Notes: a model not told the origin generated them from the sequence alone. Numbered from the stretch's first letter, positions 14,408 to 27,071 are shown. The stretch is 64,000 nucleotides of DNA from Agrocybe praecox (GCA_964017145.1 OZ024850.1:1775618-1839617); one strand, 5' to 3'. Translations and numbers: made by a program.

Positions 14408-14657
14408 TGCGCGATAATTCAATACGATTGACATCATTCGTCTTCTTTTTTTTTACTCCCCTTTTCTTTCGTTCTCCTTTCCTTTGGCCAGGTCGCCTTA
14501 TACCTTCGTTTACAGCAGGACAATCTTTTCTACCGCTATACCTTGACTCATTTGTTCAGGTTAGTTAATCAGTCTCCTGACATTTATTGACTATCAATTT
14601 CTTCTTGCGATTTTAGAACCATATTATCTAGTTGAATTTTCCGACACATACTATAAG

Positions 14658-15395
14658 ATGTTCACCACATTCATCAAGACTGCCCTTGTTGCTTCCGCTT
14701 TGGTTGCCAACGTTTGCGCTGGTCCGTTAGGACTTGCCAGTAGGTCCTGTAAGTCACGTCGATTCCGAATCAGCGCCTTTCTATACTTAACGATGGCCAA
14801 TCTCATAAAGCTCGTGGAGTTTCCTTCAACCACTGGGGTGGCTTCTCTTCCCTTGATGGGTTCGATAACTTCTACGGCACTGATAACTTTGTCGGTTCTG
14901 TCAGCAGTCAGGTGGTTGTGAAGCAGGAGAAAGAACTCGTCTGCCGTAGGGTAGATATCGAAATCGTCCAACAACGCCTTCTCGTCCTCCAAGAGATGGC
15001 TAAGAGGTGTGTATCTTAGCCATGTATATTTGGCTCTTGTCTGATTCACTGTATGCAGGATCATCACGGAGCAAGTCTGCGAAGTCGAGACCCAGACCAT
15101 CGCATTCGAGCAATTCCACTCGTCTCTTGGAAACTTCCGAGGCGACCTGCTCCGCCGATCAGGCAGACATGTCGGATTTGACACTGGCATCGTAAGCCAC
15201 TTCAACGACTTCTTCGAGTCTGACGGCTCGCTCAGCACCCACGACTTCGGATTCTCTGGACACGACCTCGGAAGGCAGACCATCGTTGTGGGGGGTAACA
15301 ACTGGGACGACTCTATCTCCCCCGTGTCGGTCTACTATGCGCAGAACTTGGCCAGAACTGCCATCTACCACGACGGGTCTTTCTCTTTCTTCTGA
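14658..15395 (+). CDS. Small secreted protein of a basidiomycete family
   Basis: Three exons (14658-14748, 14811-15006, 15059-15395) give 207 residues. Residues 1-21 form a classic signal peptide (MFTTFIKTALVASALVANVCA, cleavage before Gly-Pro). The mature part begins with a Gly/Phe/Asn-rich stretch (NHWGGFSSLDGFDNFYG), then QVVVKQEKELVCRRVDIEIV, an amphipathic LLVLQEMAKRIITEQVCEVE helix and a HDLGRQTIVVGGNNW motif. I recall this arrangement as a recurrent, functionally undefined secreted family of Agaricomycetes; that is memory, not a search. Only two cysteines, both in the central helix region, are seen. The TATA box, 5'UTR intron and compact gene suggest high expression. The long minus-strand frame opposite is its antisense shadow. 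Confidence 0.85.
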
Positions 15396-18300
15396 GTGAG
15401 GTTTTGGCAATAGATTGGACATTGTAGGCGGAGTGATTAGTATGACATGATGTTCTCAAACGACCCGGTGCATTTTCTTGACGTCTACATTACAGTGTTT
15501 ACCGTGACTTTTGTCAGATACTGAAGGACGTTATTTTATTATATGGACATGCTCTAGAGCGAGCCAACCTTAGTAATTTAATTTAATGGTACGGTGGTGT
15601 GGACCTCCCACTTAGAGCAAACAAGAGACCTCACCAGCAAGCTTCCGGAAGTTCGAAATCTTTAATGGTCACATCAGCTCGGATACTACTTGAACAAACC
15701 CACGTCCTAAGCTTACTTACACCGTATACTCACTTTTCCTTCTTTATCTCACTCCACGGCTAACCAAATGCTAGTTAACAGTGTATGTATAAATATAGAT
15801 ATGGCTAAGTATAACGTAGTGATCGGAAATCCATGACTCTGGCGCTTAACCAGGCGCCTCCTCAGATACCCGAACATCAAACAAGGTACAGTGGTATGGA
15901 ATTTCAGTTCGAGAAATTTCCGGACCAGCCAGCAACTCTCAAGATTTCTGCCGTTCGAAGCTTTCGGAGAAAGGGCCGTGCAGTCCAGCCTTATTTCGAT
16001 TTTTGGTACGAAGTAAGCTTTCTTTTGGGTCTTTATTTATCGCTCCAAGTCTAATCATAACTTTCCCGGCAGAGATGAAGGAAAGAAGAAAAAGTAGAAA
16101 GAAGCGAGGTGATATACTCACCGCTCACAGACGCCGCGTGGCAGAATTTAAAAATGAGAAAGAAAAACATCCGACATCATCTTGAGGCCTAAGTATGTAC
16201 GACGGTACCAGAAAGGCGCACCGTCACTTGATCAAATATTCTCTCACCGTGTCCGTCTCTTCGCAATCTCACCTTGGTAAATATCAAGGCGTGTATAAAT
16301 ACGTAGTACATACACCATAGTGCGCCATACGCGCCATGCAACGTCATTCAACCTCTCAGTGCGGTACGACACGAGCGATGGATATAAAAAATCCCAAATT
16401 CGAAGTTGCCGGTGAATGGCGTACCTGGTATATAATAAATTTTGAATGGAAGGAAGCAAGACGGAAACCACAAGAATATGTTAAAGGGATAGAAGATACA
16501 CTGGGCATGATAGAAGTGGCAACAGAGAAAAAAAGTTTGAAAACAGAAAAAGATCAACGTTCAAACGTTCAGCGCCGCGTCAGCAAGCACGTGGAGTGCC
16601 ACCACGAGAAAAAAAATCTAGAACAGCTCATGACCAAAAGTTATGATTTATAGCTCTTTCTTTGGGTATGGAAAGTCACAAGAGAATCCGTGGAACTTCT
16701 CTCTTCAAGTTCCTTCTTTCTTCAAGTTCAGTTCAAACATATCTATCCAGAGTCGGGAGACTCGCAGAAGAATGCGCTGCTGATCACCCGATTAATATCG
16801 AAAATCATAAATGATGGCAAGTCAGGAACGATCGGTCCCATCATTACATCGGCCAAACATCGGCGACAACGATCTTCCGCAATGGGAAGTAATTACCTTT
16901 TTAGGAACGTAGTATTTGTGGTTTGTGGTTCGTCGGCGATACCACTACCACCATCACCACCAAGTAACTCTGAGGTATTTTTATCAAACTAGGGGGAAGA
17001 TAAAAGGAGCAAGAGTAAAAGAAAAGGTGCATGGGTAATGTAAATTAGATGTCCATGTCCATGAGGATAGGGTAGAGGGGAAGAGATAAACCATGAGGTA
17101 TATCGTCGAAGTGAGGAAGATAAGATAAAGGAATGTGGTAATGTGACGAGAGACCCTATGTGCCATTACATTAGTGGAGCTGTCTGCTTACATACCTATC
17201 TATCAAATATTGAGGGCTGTATGTCGAAGCTAGTGTCTAGGACAAATTTTGGACTGCTATGTGGATAATAGCCGCGCTTCTAGTAGAGGTAGTCCTACGG
17301 GCTTATCCAATCCGGGACATTTTGACTTTTAGCAGGCAGGCCGTAGGCAAGCAAGAACTTGGGGCCCCAAAAAAAAACCGATCCTGAATATCCATGCATT
17401 GCCGTGTCAAACGTCGCAGCACGGCGCACGCAAGTTTACATATTGTTTCGTTTTTCGAGCCCCGCATCCTGGGTACGAGATGATACCTACACATATACGT
17501 ACAATATGCCTAGTCTCAAGAAGCTGTGCACAACTTTCTGATATTGTAAAGGGTAAGGGTAAGGAACGCGACTCCCGAACCGTTTCGATGAGCTGATGTA
17601 TATCGTACAGCTTGGTAGTGTACAGTATGATGATAATGATGATCTTACGCTATGATGTACTTGAAGTACCAAGAACGAGTCAACGCCCTGCCAGATCGTG
17701 GGTCGTGGGCTGGCGGGCGGGGTTGTACATAGTCTGTCTGTCCATGTCACGGAGGACTCCATAATACATACGGTACCTAATAGTAATACTTACCTTCAAA
17801 CAAGTCCGCGGAGGCCCATATGTTACTTGCCTGCTTACATTCGGATTCCGGTGCCCCCACGTACCGGCGCTCAAAAAGTACCTAACTTGGACAACTTGAA
17901 TGCATGTCGTCGGCAACAAGTGTATATGTCCGTGTATAGCACATACCACCCACACATACTTTAGTACTTACACTCTTCTCGATCAAACAGTCTTGGGCTG
18001 AGCTCGTATCTATCTATATTCGCGAATCCACGAATCCACACTAAGTAGCGCCAAACAGGTCAAATGCAGGTGTAGATCAACGAATTGGATTCAGAAGGTC
18101 CCCAAGCATGGGACGAAAAGCGAAGCAATGTCAAGGTAAATATATACATCAATTTTTATACACAGTATAGTATGCAAGAAAGAAAATAGATAGAGGGGTT
18201 CTATAATGCAGGAGTGTCGAGTGTCGAGTGTCGTTGGGAGTTGGAGGGAGGGGATGAAAAGGAGTTGAAGAAGAAAGAAAGCAAGAGAAGGGATATACCG

Positions 18301-18552
18301 GCGTATCGTAATATCCAATCCATCCTTTATTCCGCTCGAGTATGTAAAAGACAGTAAGGTATGCATGTACGTTTTTACGTATGTAGTCAGTCGGTCGGTC
18401 AGTGATAAGTAAGTAGGCATTTGGAAGGTAGGAAGCCCAAGCAGAACGAGAATAAAATAAAATAAGCAGAACCAAATCGAAACGAAACCAGGAAGTATAC
18501 AAGACAGGATATTGGAGGGGGTCCAACGACGTCCAAGCAGGGTTATGGTCAA
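15396..18552. other. Spacer without a supported gene
   Basis: Contains weak open frames (15833-16054, 16336-16653) without recognisable domains, and A/G- or T/C-rich low-complexity tracts. There is a short tandem GTGTCGA at about 18218-18232. Confidence 0.5.
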
Positions 18553-19992
18553 TCACTGCCTATACCTATCATTCTCATCGAACCCATTCCCAATCATCTC
18601 TCTATCAATCGTAATCTTCACACCGACCGAGTCAGGATCGGACCTGCTGTTCAGCCCCGCGCTCTTCACGCCGTCGATCCCATCAACACCCGCACCATGC
18701 ACGCTGCTCTTCGTATCCGCATCCGCACCCGCCCACTCCGTCTCGGGCTTCGTGCGGAGCTCGTCGAGGGTGTAGGTATGCGGCGTGTGCGTGCTGATGT
18801 TCGTCGGGTGGTTGCCCGAGCGCGAGATGCCGTGCGTGGTGCGGGAGGACGTGGTGTTGCCTGAAGAGGCGGAGAGGGCGAATGAGCCGCCGTGCTCGAG
18901 GGTGCCACGCACGGAGAGGACGATGCGGAGGGACATGGAGGTGGTGAGCACTGCGGCCATGGAGGTTACGATGGTGCGGATGGGGTCTGAGGGGTCGGTG
19001 GGCTTGATGATGAACCAGAAGAGGACGTTGGTCATGTTGACGATCCAGATTGCCTAGAGGGGGGGTTAGATTTAATTTGAGGGAGGGAGGGGGTGGGCTT
19101 ACGCCGTAGAGGTTGAGTCCATCACGGAGCATGAGCTTCCATGGGGAGAGAGGGCGTTGCTTGAGTGAGTCGATGGAACGTTTGAGGGCAAGACCGAGCT
19201 AAAGTGATGTGTGAGGGCTTGCGTGGACAAAGTGAGATGAGAACGCACTGAAACAGTGTAAAGCAGGGTAGGGGCAATCCAGTAGATACCAACCCAGGAT
19301 TGCTTAGGACCTGCGATGCAACCTTGGCCAGGGAGCAAAGGGACGGCTGGGAAAAGGGGTCAGTGCGGAGTTTAATAGTGAGAATGGAGGGGTACATACA
19401 TCTGTAGAAACCACATGCAATTGCGGTAACGACAATCTGGAGACCAAAGAGACCGCTCATGATACCAAGAATCGCACGGTTTTTCTCGTAGATGGCATGG
19501 ATGCGAATCACATGGATGGCTGGTTTGCTCTGTCAGCTTGGTTGGAAAGTAGGAGATAGTGGATTTACCAGAGGTTGCAGCGAGGAGGACGGCGGTTGTG
19601 ATGGGCTCGAAAAGATAAAACTGTTGGCAGGACTAGAGACGGGGGTTGAATATTTGAGAAAATCAACACAGAAAAAGGAAAAACCTCGAGAGACCACTTT
19701 GTGTCAAAGAAGGCAATTGCTGAAAAGAGGAATGAATGAACGATCGAAGGCGGTCAGGTGGACTGGAATACTAACCAACGACGATGAACTCGATGGGCAT
19801 CAAGAATCTGAGAAAGTGAAAGAGGATTTTGAGAGCTGGCCAGCCAGGAGTCTTCCAGAGACGATAAGTGCGAGGGGTGAGGACGAGAGTGTCCCATGCG
19901 GCGACTGTTAGGGTGCAGACAAGGAAATACTTGTGAGCGCTGAGATGGGGGGAGAGGTTGAGCTCGTTGGGGAGATTCAAACCAGTGGACAT
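18553..19992 (-). CDS. Seven-transmembrane basidiomycete membrane protein (DUF6533-like)
   Basis: Seven exons in transcription order: 19992-19776, 19719-19685, 19632-19569, 19519-19400, 19346-19249, 19198-19103, 19053-18553. They total 1131 nt, 376 residues, in one continuous frame. The protein has about seven hydrophobic helices over its first 270 residues, including YFLVCTLTVAAWDTLVLTPR, a KWSLE pattern, IHVIRIHAIYEKNR between helices, and a terminal helix before LRIVLSVRGTLEHGG. The ~100-residue tail is hydrophilic and Ser/Thr-rich (probably cytosolic). This topology and the WDTLVLTPRTYRLWK motif fit the expanded DUF6533-type families of Agaricomycetes, whose function is unknown. Divergent neighbour of the gene at 20168. 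One intron starts with the uncommon donor GTTTTT (at 19684). Confidence 0.85.
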
Positions 19993-20167
19993 GGTGGATG
20001 CTGGAAAGGAAAAGGGAGGGAAGAAGGGGTTATTATATATTTCTATATCAAAACAGGCACCGCCCTTCCCATCACTCCTCTTTTTTCATCCCCCCTCATG
20101 TCCTCTCCCTCCCCCTCCTCAACTGAAGCTCAGAGACCTCCAAGCACCTCCAGTACTTTATATCTGT
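19993..20167. promoter_or_regulatory. Shared divergent promoter region
   Basis: Only 175 bp separate the ATGs of the two divergently transcribed membrane-protein genes. It contains an AT-rich core (TTATTATATATTTCTATATC near 20030-20050) flanked by purine-rich and pyrimidine-rich tracts. Both 5'UTRs must start inside it. Confidence 0.6.
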
Positions 20168-21441
20168 ATGTTTTTATTCTTCTCCTCATTGCTATTACTG
20201 ATCCCCCCTTCAAGCGTCACTTTTCTAGCAACTCTCTTTCTCCTCCTTTTCGTATCATGTGCCATCGTTCTCCGTTCTTACATCCTCAGGCGTCGCTACC
20301 AGCGTCGTCTTGACGAAGCAATGGCAGCAGGAATGCTCCTCGCTCCCCGCGCTCAGGGCTCAAAGCGCAAACGATTCGGCGCAAAACCTCGTCTGTACGA
20401 TACGTGGCTCGCCCCCACAGAGTCAGATCCCAATCCAGTCACCTGGTCCAAACTTATGGTAAGTAAATCTGCTCTTTTTTGATCATCCATCTTTCCTTTC
20501 TGACTTTGACTTCTATACTTGGCACCGCATCACAGCCGCTATCTGCTCAACCCGTGTTCGTCAAACGAAAATACAAAGAAGTACCCAAAGGTCCACAACC
20601 GCCCCCATCATCAAACACAAATCGGCCATCCGACTCGGACGACATTCTCGACTTGCCCGATACCTCGATTCCTACCATCAGCACACGCCTCCGCCATCTA
20701 TTCCAACCTAGAACAAGGACCGAAGCACAGACCCAAACCCAAGCCCAAAACCAAAACCAAACCCAAACACTCTACGCGACAGAAGCGGACGCAGCAGTAC
20801 CAGATGCCCTCCTCGTCGACGCATCCACTCCGATCATCCCGAATTCTTCTCCTTCGCCCCCTCTCCCCCCTTCAACGTCATTGTCAACCCCCGCCAAGCC
20901 AACCCCAGCGGTAGTTTCCTACCGCGTGCGCATCGAGATGCTCCAAGTATCAGTCCTCATCGCTATGCCGTCCCAATCCCGCTCTGTTCGGTATTCCGCA
21001 CGTAAAAAGGCCAAGGCGATGGCTATTTACGATAATGATGAAGATGATGATGAGGATGATGAGGATGATGAGGAGGAGGAGGAAGAGGAGGAACTCTCAG
21101 AGTTGGTGTTTGGCGTTTCGAGGATTAATTATAGGCAGAATCAGGCGCAGACGCCTCCGCCACCGCAGAACTTAGCACAGGTCGAGATGCAGACGTCAAA
21201 CCAACAGCAATGCGTCACTTGCGGAAGCACAGTCGGCGCGGGGACGCAATTGGATGTCCTACATGAAGTGGACGAGGATGCGCATGCGCACGAACACGAA
21301 CACGCGCATGAGGGCGAAATTGGCGAGAACGCTCACACCGCAGACGTAGAACCCCCAGCGGTAGATTTCGGCGAGGCACTGCGGAGACGCCAGCCGGTCG
21401 TACAGTTCGTGGAGCCTTCTAGTGGTGGTGGGGAGCGCTGA
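20168..21441 (+). CDS. Single-pass membrane protein with acidic cytosolic tail
   Basis: Two exons (20168-20458 and 20536-21441) give 398 residues. Residues about 1-33 hold two adjacent hydrophobic stretches ending in CAIVLRSYILRRRYQRRL, that is a membrane anchor followed by a basic stop-transfer segment. Then come EAMAAGMLLAPR, KPRLYDTWLAP, a PLSAQPVFVKRKYKEVPK segment across the splice site, a long Ser/Pro/Gln-rich linker, the conserved-looking VSVLIAMPSQSR and ELVFGVSRINYR, and an acidic D/E run at about residues 265-288 made by GAT/GAG triplets (about 21032-21090). I recall similar proteins in many basidiomycetes, function unknown. Alternative upstream ATGs (from 19958) exist in frame but fall inside the divergent promoter and the neighbouring gene. 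Confidence 0.75.
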
Positions 21442-24400
21442 GTGTGCGTTGGAGGGTGGTATGAGCCCAGAGCGGGAATTAAAAGGGGACTTGAAGAAGT
21501 GCTCTCGAGGTCCTCTTTTTTTTTTTTTGCTTGCTCGGAGTGTCGTTTTTTTTCGTGGTCGTGGTCGTGGTCGTGTCGTTCGTTCGTTCGTTTTCTGCTC
21601 GCGTATCCGTATCCCCTCGTCTGTCCGCTCGTTCCCACTCTGTTCCGTCATACCCTTCAGCCGCACGATCCAGCATGCGCGTCTGCATCATAAAATGACG
21701 ACGACGCATATCACACCTTCATAACCGAAAAACCGAAAGAAACACGAAAAGACGAGACGAGACGAACAACATAACAACAGGAAAAATTAAATCCCGATTC
21801 GTCATACGATGATACCCAGGCTTGAACCACATACATACCCCATCTATGGCCATGGCCATGGCTGTCTAAACCACCATCCATCCATCCACCCACTGTTTAT
21901 CTACCTATCAATGCCGACACACATTCATCGACAGCCGCACTCATTCATATTTATCGACAATACCAATACCCACTCAACTGACGCTCGAGGACGGCGACGA
22001 TCCAGTCCCCAACCACACCAAATGACAAATACCAACAGCACCAACTTGTACATATGTATACTATTATCATTATTATCCCATCCCATCCCGGTCGTTTTCT
22101 TTCCGTTTCGCTTTCTTTCTTGTTTTCGAGGTCCGGTTCGGTAACCGGTTCTTTGTACAGTATTTCGTCGTTTGTTTTCTATTCGTTTTTCGTTTTTCGC
22201 CTTTTTTTTTTTTTTCGGTGGACCGTTTCCTGGGGTTTTTTCTTTCCTTTTTCTAAAATTCCATGTTTCGTCATTCCTTCCTTCCTTACCGCCGGCGCTT
22301 CCCCCCTTTCTTCTCTTCTCCTCTTCCTTTCGTCACTTCGTCTTCCCAACTTCTCCAACTCCAAGTTTACCTACCTATCCTACCTACTTACTACCCTCGC
22401 TCTTATCACGATTTCTTCCACGATTGACTCGGTGCGGTTCTCACTCGCCTTACTCGCCTATCTACCTAGTATTATATCTATCATATATACTACTCACCTT
22501 AGCTTTACCCTTTACATCTATAGCTAGCTTATGACGTTTTTTTTTTGTGCATGAAATAATCTCTCTATCTATCTCTATCTTTACCTGCGTGTCTGTGTGT
22601 GATGCAGCTATATACATCTGAAGCCTGATCTTCGAACTTCGTGTCTTTGTGCAGTGCATGTTTAAGTTTTATACAACTTATTTATGTCCTCATCATGGAT
22701 TTACATCAGAATCAGGCTCACGTCCCCGACTCTGCCCCACAGTGTCCATCACGATCATCATACTCTATCATGATTGTGATGGTGGTGGTGGTGTTTTGCT
22801 CGACGCATGAGGGAATACGACTATTTCAAAACATTCTTCGTAAGAAGGCCAGTGTTTGGGCTTGGGTATGTGGGGTTTTATGATGCGCCCCCGCCGGCAG
22901 TGCGTGCATTCTGATCGAGCGAGGGATTGGATTTTTAGAGAGGAGGAACAGATCTAGCACTTGGCCTTGGATTTTTTGTGTTCCCGGGAATGTAATCTCA
23001 AGCTGCTGCTACTATCACTGTCAGCTGTTTCCTCTTTTTTTTTTTTGTTTATATGATTGACAATGGATACGACCATACGATACGACCATAGCATAGCATT
23101 CAACTTGCAATATTTAGTACTTACTAATAACTCTCACGACGTTCGTTCGTTCATTCTTTTAGTATCACATATCAACTCTAAATTCGGGAAGCAGGGAATG
23201 GTGAGCCTAAACTTGCAAGTTAAGAACCAAGACTCGGAGTTCCAAGTTCCAACTTGGTGGGCGCAAGGTCAACTGAGCCTGGCAGGGTCGCACTGACATC
23301 ACAAACACGTCGCAGGTGTGTAAAGAGACTTATATATACATATGTACGTACACTCTAATTCAATCAAGTTAGTCAATATAAGGAGTATAGCCACTGATAT
23401 TGGTACTGGTTGTACAGTTGAGGCTTATCTCCTATCACTATCATTTCCGATTTCATTGAGTAGTATACTAGTAGCATATATATTTATTGTACATACTATA
23501 TACGTGTTTGAAACCAAACAAAACATGTAGGCGGCCGGATAGAGGAAAAATTTGAAATTGAGGATAAGGATAATATTATTACTGTTACATTGCCTCCGCG
23601 AGGCATAGCAGAGTCAGAGCAATAGGAAATCGAACGAGTGAACGAATGATGAAGTCCATCATGCGCGGGCGCTAGACATGCAGACCTTATAATTATAGTA
23701 TGTGCCATACGCGCTCGTTACTTAACATAAACACTGCTCGCACGAGAGTTCAATCGTACGTACTTGTCCTCCCGCGCACGCACTCACTGCTCAATGTCCG
23801 GCGGCCGGGGTGCTCCATACCCCGTACCCTGAGTCATTGCATACAATCATACTAGGCCATGGAGCCCCAAAATGAACCGACGGCGATCAACAGGAGCCCT
23901 GAAAACAGAAAGGGTCAAGCGCATACGCTTATCTATCTACCCTGGCCGTATCTATTTCTTTAAGTTGCCAACGGTATCTGAATATGTTTAGGAGGGTCTT
24001 GAATATTGATATTGAAATTTGGGGATGAAGATAAAGACTTTAGGGTTCGACGCCGCGGCGCGACTAAGTATGCGGATTACAATTTACGCGTTTGGGTCTA
24101 TACTTAGTCTGCGACCCCCCGCCTTGAAAAAATGGTATTACATAGGGCCTTTTAGAAGATGACCGGCGTCTGACAAAGTCACTTTAGCACCACGTGAGGA
24201 GCTGCCAGACAGCACGTGTACAAGCAGGGCGTCTAATTAATAATTATGCCGACGCGACGCGTGTCGTTTCCAGAAGCTGATTTATATTCTCAGTGTACGG
24301 ATACATGAACTGAAGAATTCGAAAATTATTTATGATGTATACACACTGGAATAAATATAGGACAAAACGAAGCATATATGTATGCTAGGATTCCTAATAA

Positions 24401-24482
24401 ACCGCGCAATTCGACATGTATGTCCGAAAGAAGTTGAAAAGGAGACAATATTTTAATATAAGGTCGATTGACCTGATGATCC
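21442..24482. other. Simple-sequence-rich spacer
   Basis: Three kilobases without a supported gene. It holds poly-T runs (21518-21529, 22200-22216, 23036-23046), a CGTTCGTT microsatellite (about 21573-21591), CCATCCAT (about 21870-21888), CTACCTAC and CTATCTAT tracts (22365-22590) and a GGTGGTGGT tract (22781-22793). T/C-rich stretches make the plus strand look falsely open in several frames. Confidence 0.6.
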
Positions 24483-26603
24483 TTAATCCAAACCACCAGC
24501 TCCTCCAGGCGCACGTCGTCCTCTCCCTCTCCTCAAATGGCGTGCGAGCGGGCTGATAAGAGGTTCGCCATGCTCGTCGTTCAAAACGTCATCGTCATCG
24601 TCATCACCATTATCATCACCCTCACTCCCATCTTCATCCGTATCCATATCCATATCAAAACCATCTATATCATCTACATCCTCATCCGAATCAGAAGGCT
24701 CGTAGAAATCAAGCTCCTCCACATTCTCACGGATCCACTTTTCGTCCTTCTTGGAGATATGATCATGGTGCGACATGAGCACACGCTTGAGGGGTACTGC
24801 CCCGAGTGCCCGACGGGCAACGATGAGCTCCCTGATCTCAGAACCTTCGACCTCGTTGGTCGTCAGTGATTCGAGTTGGGGGCAGAAAACAGCGGGCAAC
24901 GCGGGTGTCGCAGGGGCAACGGAAGGGAGGGTAGGTTGCCCAGAAACGGGAGCGGCAACGAGAGGGGTCACAGGTGCTTGGCCGCTGAAAATTCCAGGAG
25001 TAGTAGGAGAGAGGATGGATTCCAAAGTAGCTTTAGGATCAACCAACTTGCGGAATATCACGCTCTCTTCTGGGCCGACAATTTTGAGGTTCAGTGCTTT
25101 GAGCTTGCCGAATTGACCGAGGAATGCTTCGACAGTCGACACATCGCATGGAAGACCAGAGATCTTCAAGTTTTCGACATGTTGCAAGATGCTCTCCGTG
25201 CGCCCCTTTACAGGAGTAATGAGGGAACGAACGAAAGAAGAGTAATCCTCCTGATCAAAGTTGAGCAACATGCTAGTGACAGCTGGTGCATCGATATGTT
25301 GGGCGAGAGCGGAAGCGTACTTGACGTCATGGAATTGATATCCAATATCGCGCAAGGAAGGGATAGTGAGAAGTGTTGGGCCCCATGCGCCTTCTTGTTC
25401 TTCAGGATCTGCGTCGAAGGTAACACCTTCAGGAAGGAATGGTCCGGAAAGTGACAATGTGAGGGACTTGAGATCTGGTGAGTTGTTGATCATTGAGGCA
25501 AAGGCTTTGTACGAAGGTCGAACATCCTTGGCATGGTAGGATAGTTCCAATTCGCGCAAACCACGGAGGAATTGGGCGTCCCAGTCAATATGTACTCCCC
25601 ACAAGGCCACATCTTTGAGAAGGGGTGCATCTCCGTGGAATGGCAGATAAAAGGTCTTATCGTCTCCTCCAAAGGATTCATAATCTTCGCAATCTTCGAA
25701 ATGACAGATTTGCAGGGTTTCGAGAAGGGGAGCGCTTGGCATATTTTGTAGTCGAGCAAGCAGAGTTTGAATATATCCATAGGTACTAGCACGGAAATCA
25801 AGCGTACCCCAATGGGAAACCTCGGGCTCGACGAGGTCAAGGATTTGAGATAGTTGTTTCTGAGAGAGGAAAAAAGGTTCATCGTGACCACCACAGCCTT
25901 CATCGCCACAATCAGAGGCATGGTCCTTCTTTCTGGATTCTTCTTCATGGTAGTGAGGGTGATCAGGGTGATCCGACTCTTCGAAAAATGTGGGGATAGT
26001 GCAATCAATGAAGATATTCAACGGAAGACCATGGGCACGCTCGATATACACCTTAGCCTTCTCAAGACGAGGTTGATGGACAAACTCCAAGTTGGTCCAG
26101 AGCACATGAGAATCAATTGCAACCCCGCGCCAGCGACGGCAGATATGAGAAGCGAGGACCTGGAAAGGAAGATGAGGCTCGTCCTCGTCGTCCGAATTGG
26201 AATCCGAGTCAGAGTTATCTGCAAGCTCGATGATGCTTCCAGAGTCACTTCCTGCTCCTTCGCTGTCGCTATCAGATTCTTCTTCTTCATCTGTGTCCAT
26301 ATCCTCCCATTCATCACTGTCACTCTCTTCATCATCCCACTCTTCAGCTTCTTCTTCGTTCACACCGACTTGGAAGATGTATCCGAGCAACTCGTTTGGA
26401 AGGTCATTAATTGGGCATTTTCCATCCTTGGGGGGTTGGAAAGGGTTATTTGTGAGCAACTCGTTGGCAACAGACCACATAGCCTCTTTGGGTGTCAACT
26501 GTGGATTTGTGCGGAGGACCGATGCCAGATTTGAGGATATATCGTTCTGTAGGCGCTTTTCGAGTTTGGCATTATACGCGACGACCTTTAATTTTGGTGC
26601 CAT
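24483..26603 (-). CDS. F-box/leucine-rich-repeat-like protein with acidic insert
   Basis: Intronless, 706 residues. The F-box is recognisable in two halves: INDLPNELLGYIFQVG (residues 65-80) and LPFQVLASHICRRWRGVAID (145-164). Between them sits an Asp/Glu/Ser-rich insert of about 60 residues. The centre contains irregular leucine-rich segments typical of basidiomycete F-box proteins (SPDLKSLTLSLSGPFLP, LRELELSYHAKD). A Pro/Ala/Val-rich linker, a second acidic region (about residues 645-685, a D/E run) and a basic Arg/Gly tail (HLRRGRGRRAPGG) close the protein. F-box proteins usually recruit substrates to SCF ubiquitin ligases through Skp1; the substrate is unknown. A frame of this length without introns in an intron-rich genome is usual for this family. 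Confidence 0.85.
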   Translation of the reverse strand: MAPKLKVVAYNAKLEKRLQNDISSNLASVLRTNPQLTPKEAMWSVANELLTNNPFQPPKDGKCPINDLPNELLGYIFQVGVNEEEAEEWDDEESDSDEWEDMDTDEEEESDSDSEGAGSDSGSIIELADNSDSDSNSDDEDEPHLPFQVLASHICRRWRGVAIDSHVLWTNLEFVHQPRLEKAKVYIERAHGLPLNIFIDCTIPTFFEESDHPDHPHYHEEESRKKDHASDCGDEGCGGHDEPFFLSQKQLSQILDLVEPEVSHWGTLDFRASTYGYIQTLLARLQNMPSAPLLETLQICHFEDCEDYESFGGDDKTFYLPFHGDAPLLKDVALWGVHIDWDAQFLRGLRELELSYHAKDVRPSYKAFASMINNSPDLKSLTLSLSGPFLPEGVTFDADPEEQEGAWGPTLLTIPSLRDIGYQFHDVKYASALAQHIDAPAVTSMLLNFDQEDYSSFVRSLITPVKGRTESILQHVENLKISGLPCDVSTVEAFLGQFGKLKALNLKIVGPEESVIFRKLVDPKATLESILSPTTPGIFSGQAPVTPLVAAPVSGQPTLPSVAPATPALPAVFCPQLESLTTNEVEGSEIRELIVARRALGAVPLKRVLMSHHDHISKKDEKWIRENVEELDFYEPSDSDEDVDDIDGFDMDMDTDEDGSEGDDNGDDDDDDVLNDEHGEPLISPLARHLRRGRGRRAPGGAGGLD

Positions 26604-27071
26604 TTTCCAGGATTAAGGATATTAAAAATTCAAGGCGGCTATCTGGTAAAGGGTTTGTTGGTGGTTTGCAAGCACCCTGTAACAACGGGTACGGAGATTA
26701 TGAAGTTTTTGGCGCAAAATGCCCAATCTCGAATCACGCGACATATCCCCATTAGGATTGTAATCGTGATTATCGACCACTGTCCACAACGGTTCCAGTG
26801 CCAGGGCCCAGCAGTCTACAGACTACAGTAGACATGATCCCTGGATCGAATCAACTAGTACATGTAAACGCTTGAGCAACGCTCGAAAGTCAATCCAATG
26901 TCCTTATCTGCTCACAAAAGGAAAAGTACACGTACAAGTATCCGTTGGAAGGAATTAGGTGTATTAGAAACATCATTATATCTAATTTCTGTGTCTAAAT
27001 GATTCTCATGAACGTCTGAGAAAAGCAAACGAGCACAAAATCGACACAAAATCACAATTTTGGGAGAGATT
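26604..27071. other. Spacer between convergent/tandem minus-strand genes
   Basis: No gene is seen. It must contain the promoter of the F-box gene and the 3'UTR of no gene other than possibly the minus-strand gene upstream; no element is clear. Confidence 0.4.

Noticed and set aside
14651..15301. Long minus-strand open frame of 216 codons
   Set aside because: It is antisense to the three exons of the secreted-protein gene, crosses its introns and has no domain; a coding shadow.
15833..16185. Possible two-exon small protein
   Set aside because: The GTAAGC donor and CAG acceptor join it to an immediate stop; no domain.
16336..16653. 105-codon plus-strand frame, Lys/Glu-rich
   Set aside because: No homologous motif, no splice signals, A-rich composition explains the open frame.
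17553..17566. GGGTAAGGGTAAGG, telomere-like
   Set aside because: Only two and a half units, the word is GGGTAA not the usual TTAGGG in phase with an array, and it lies inside the window away from any end.
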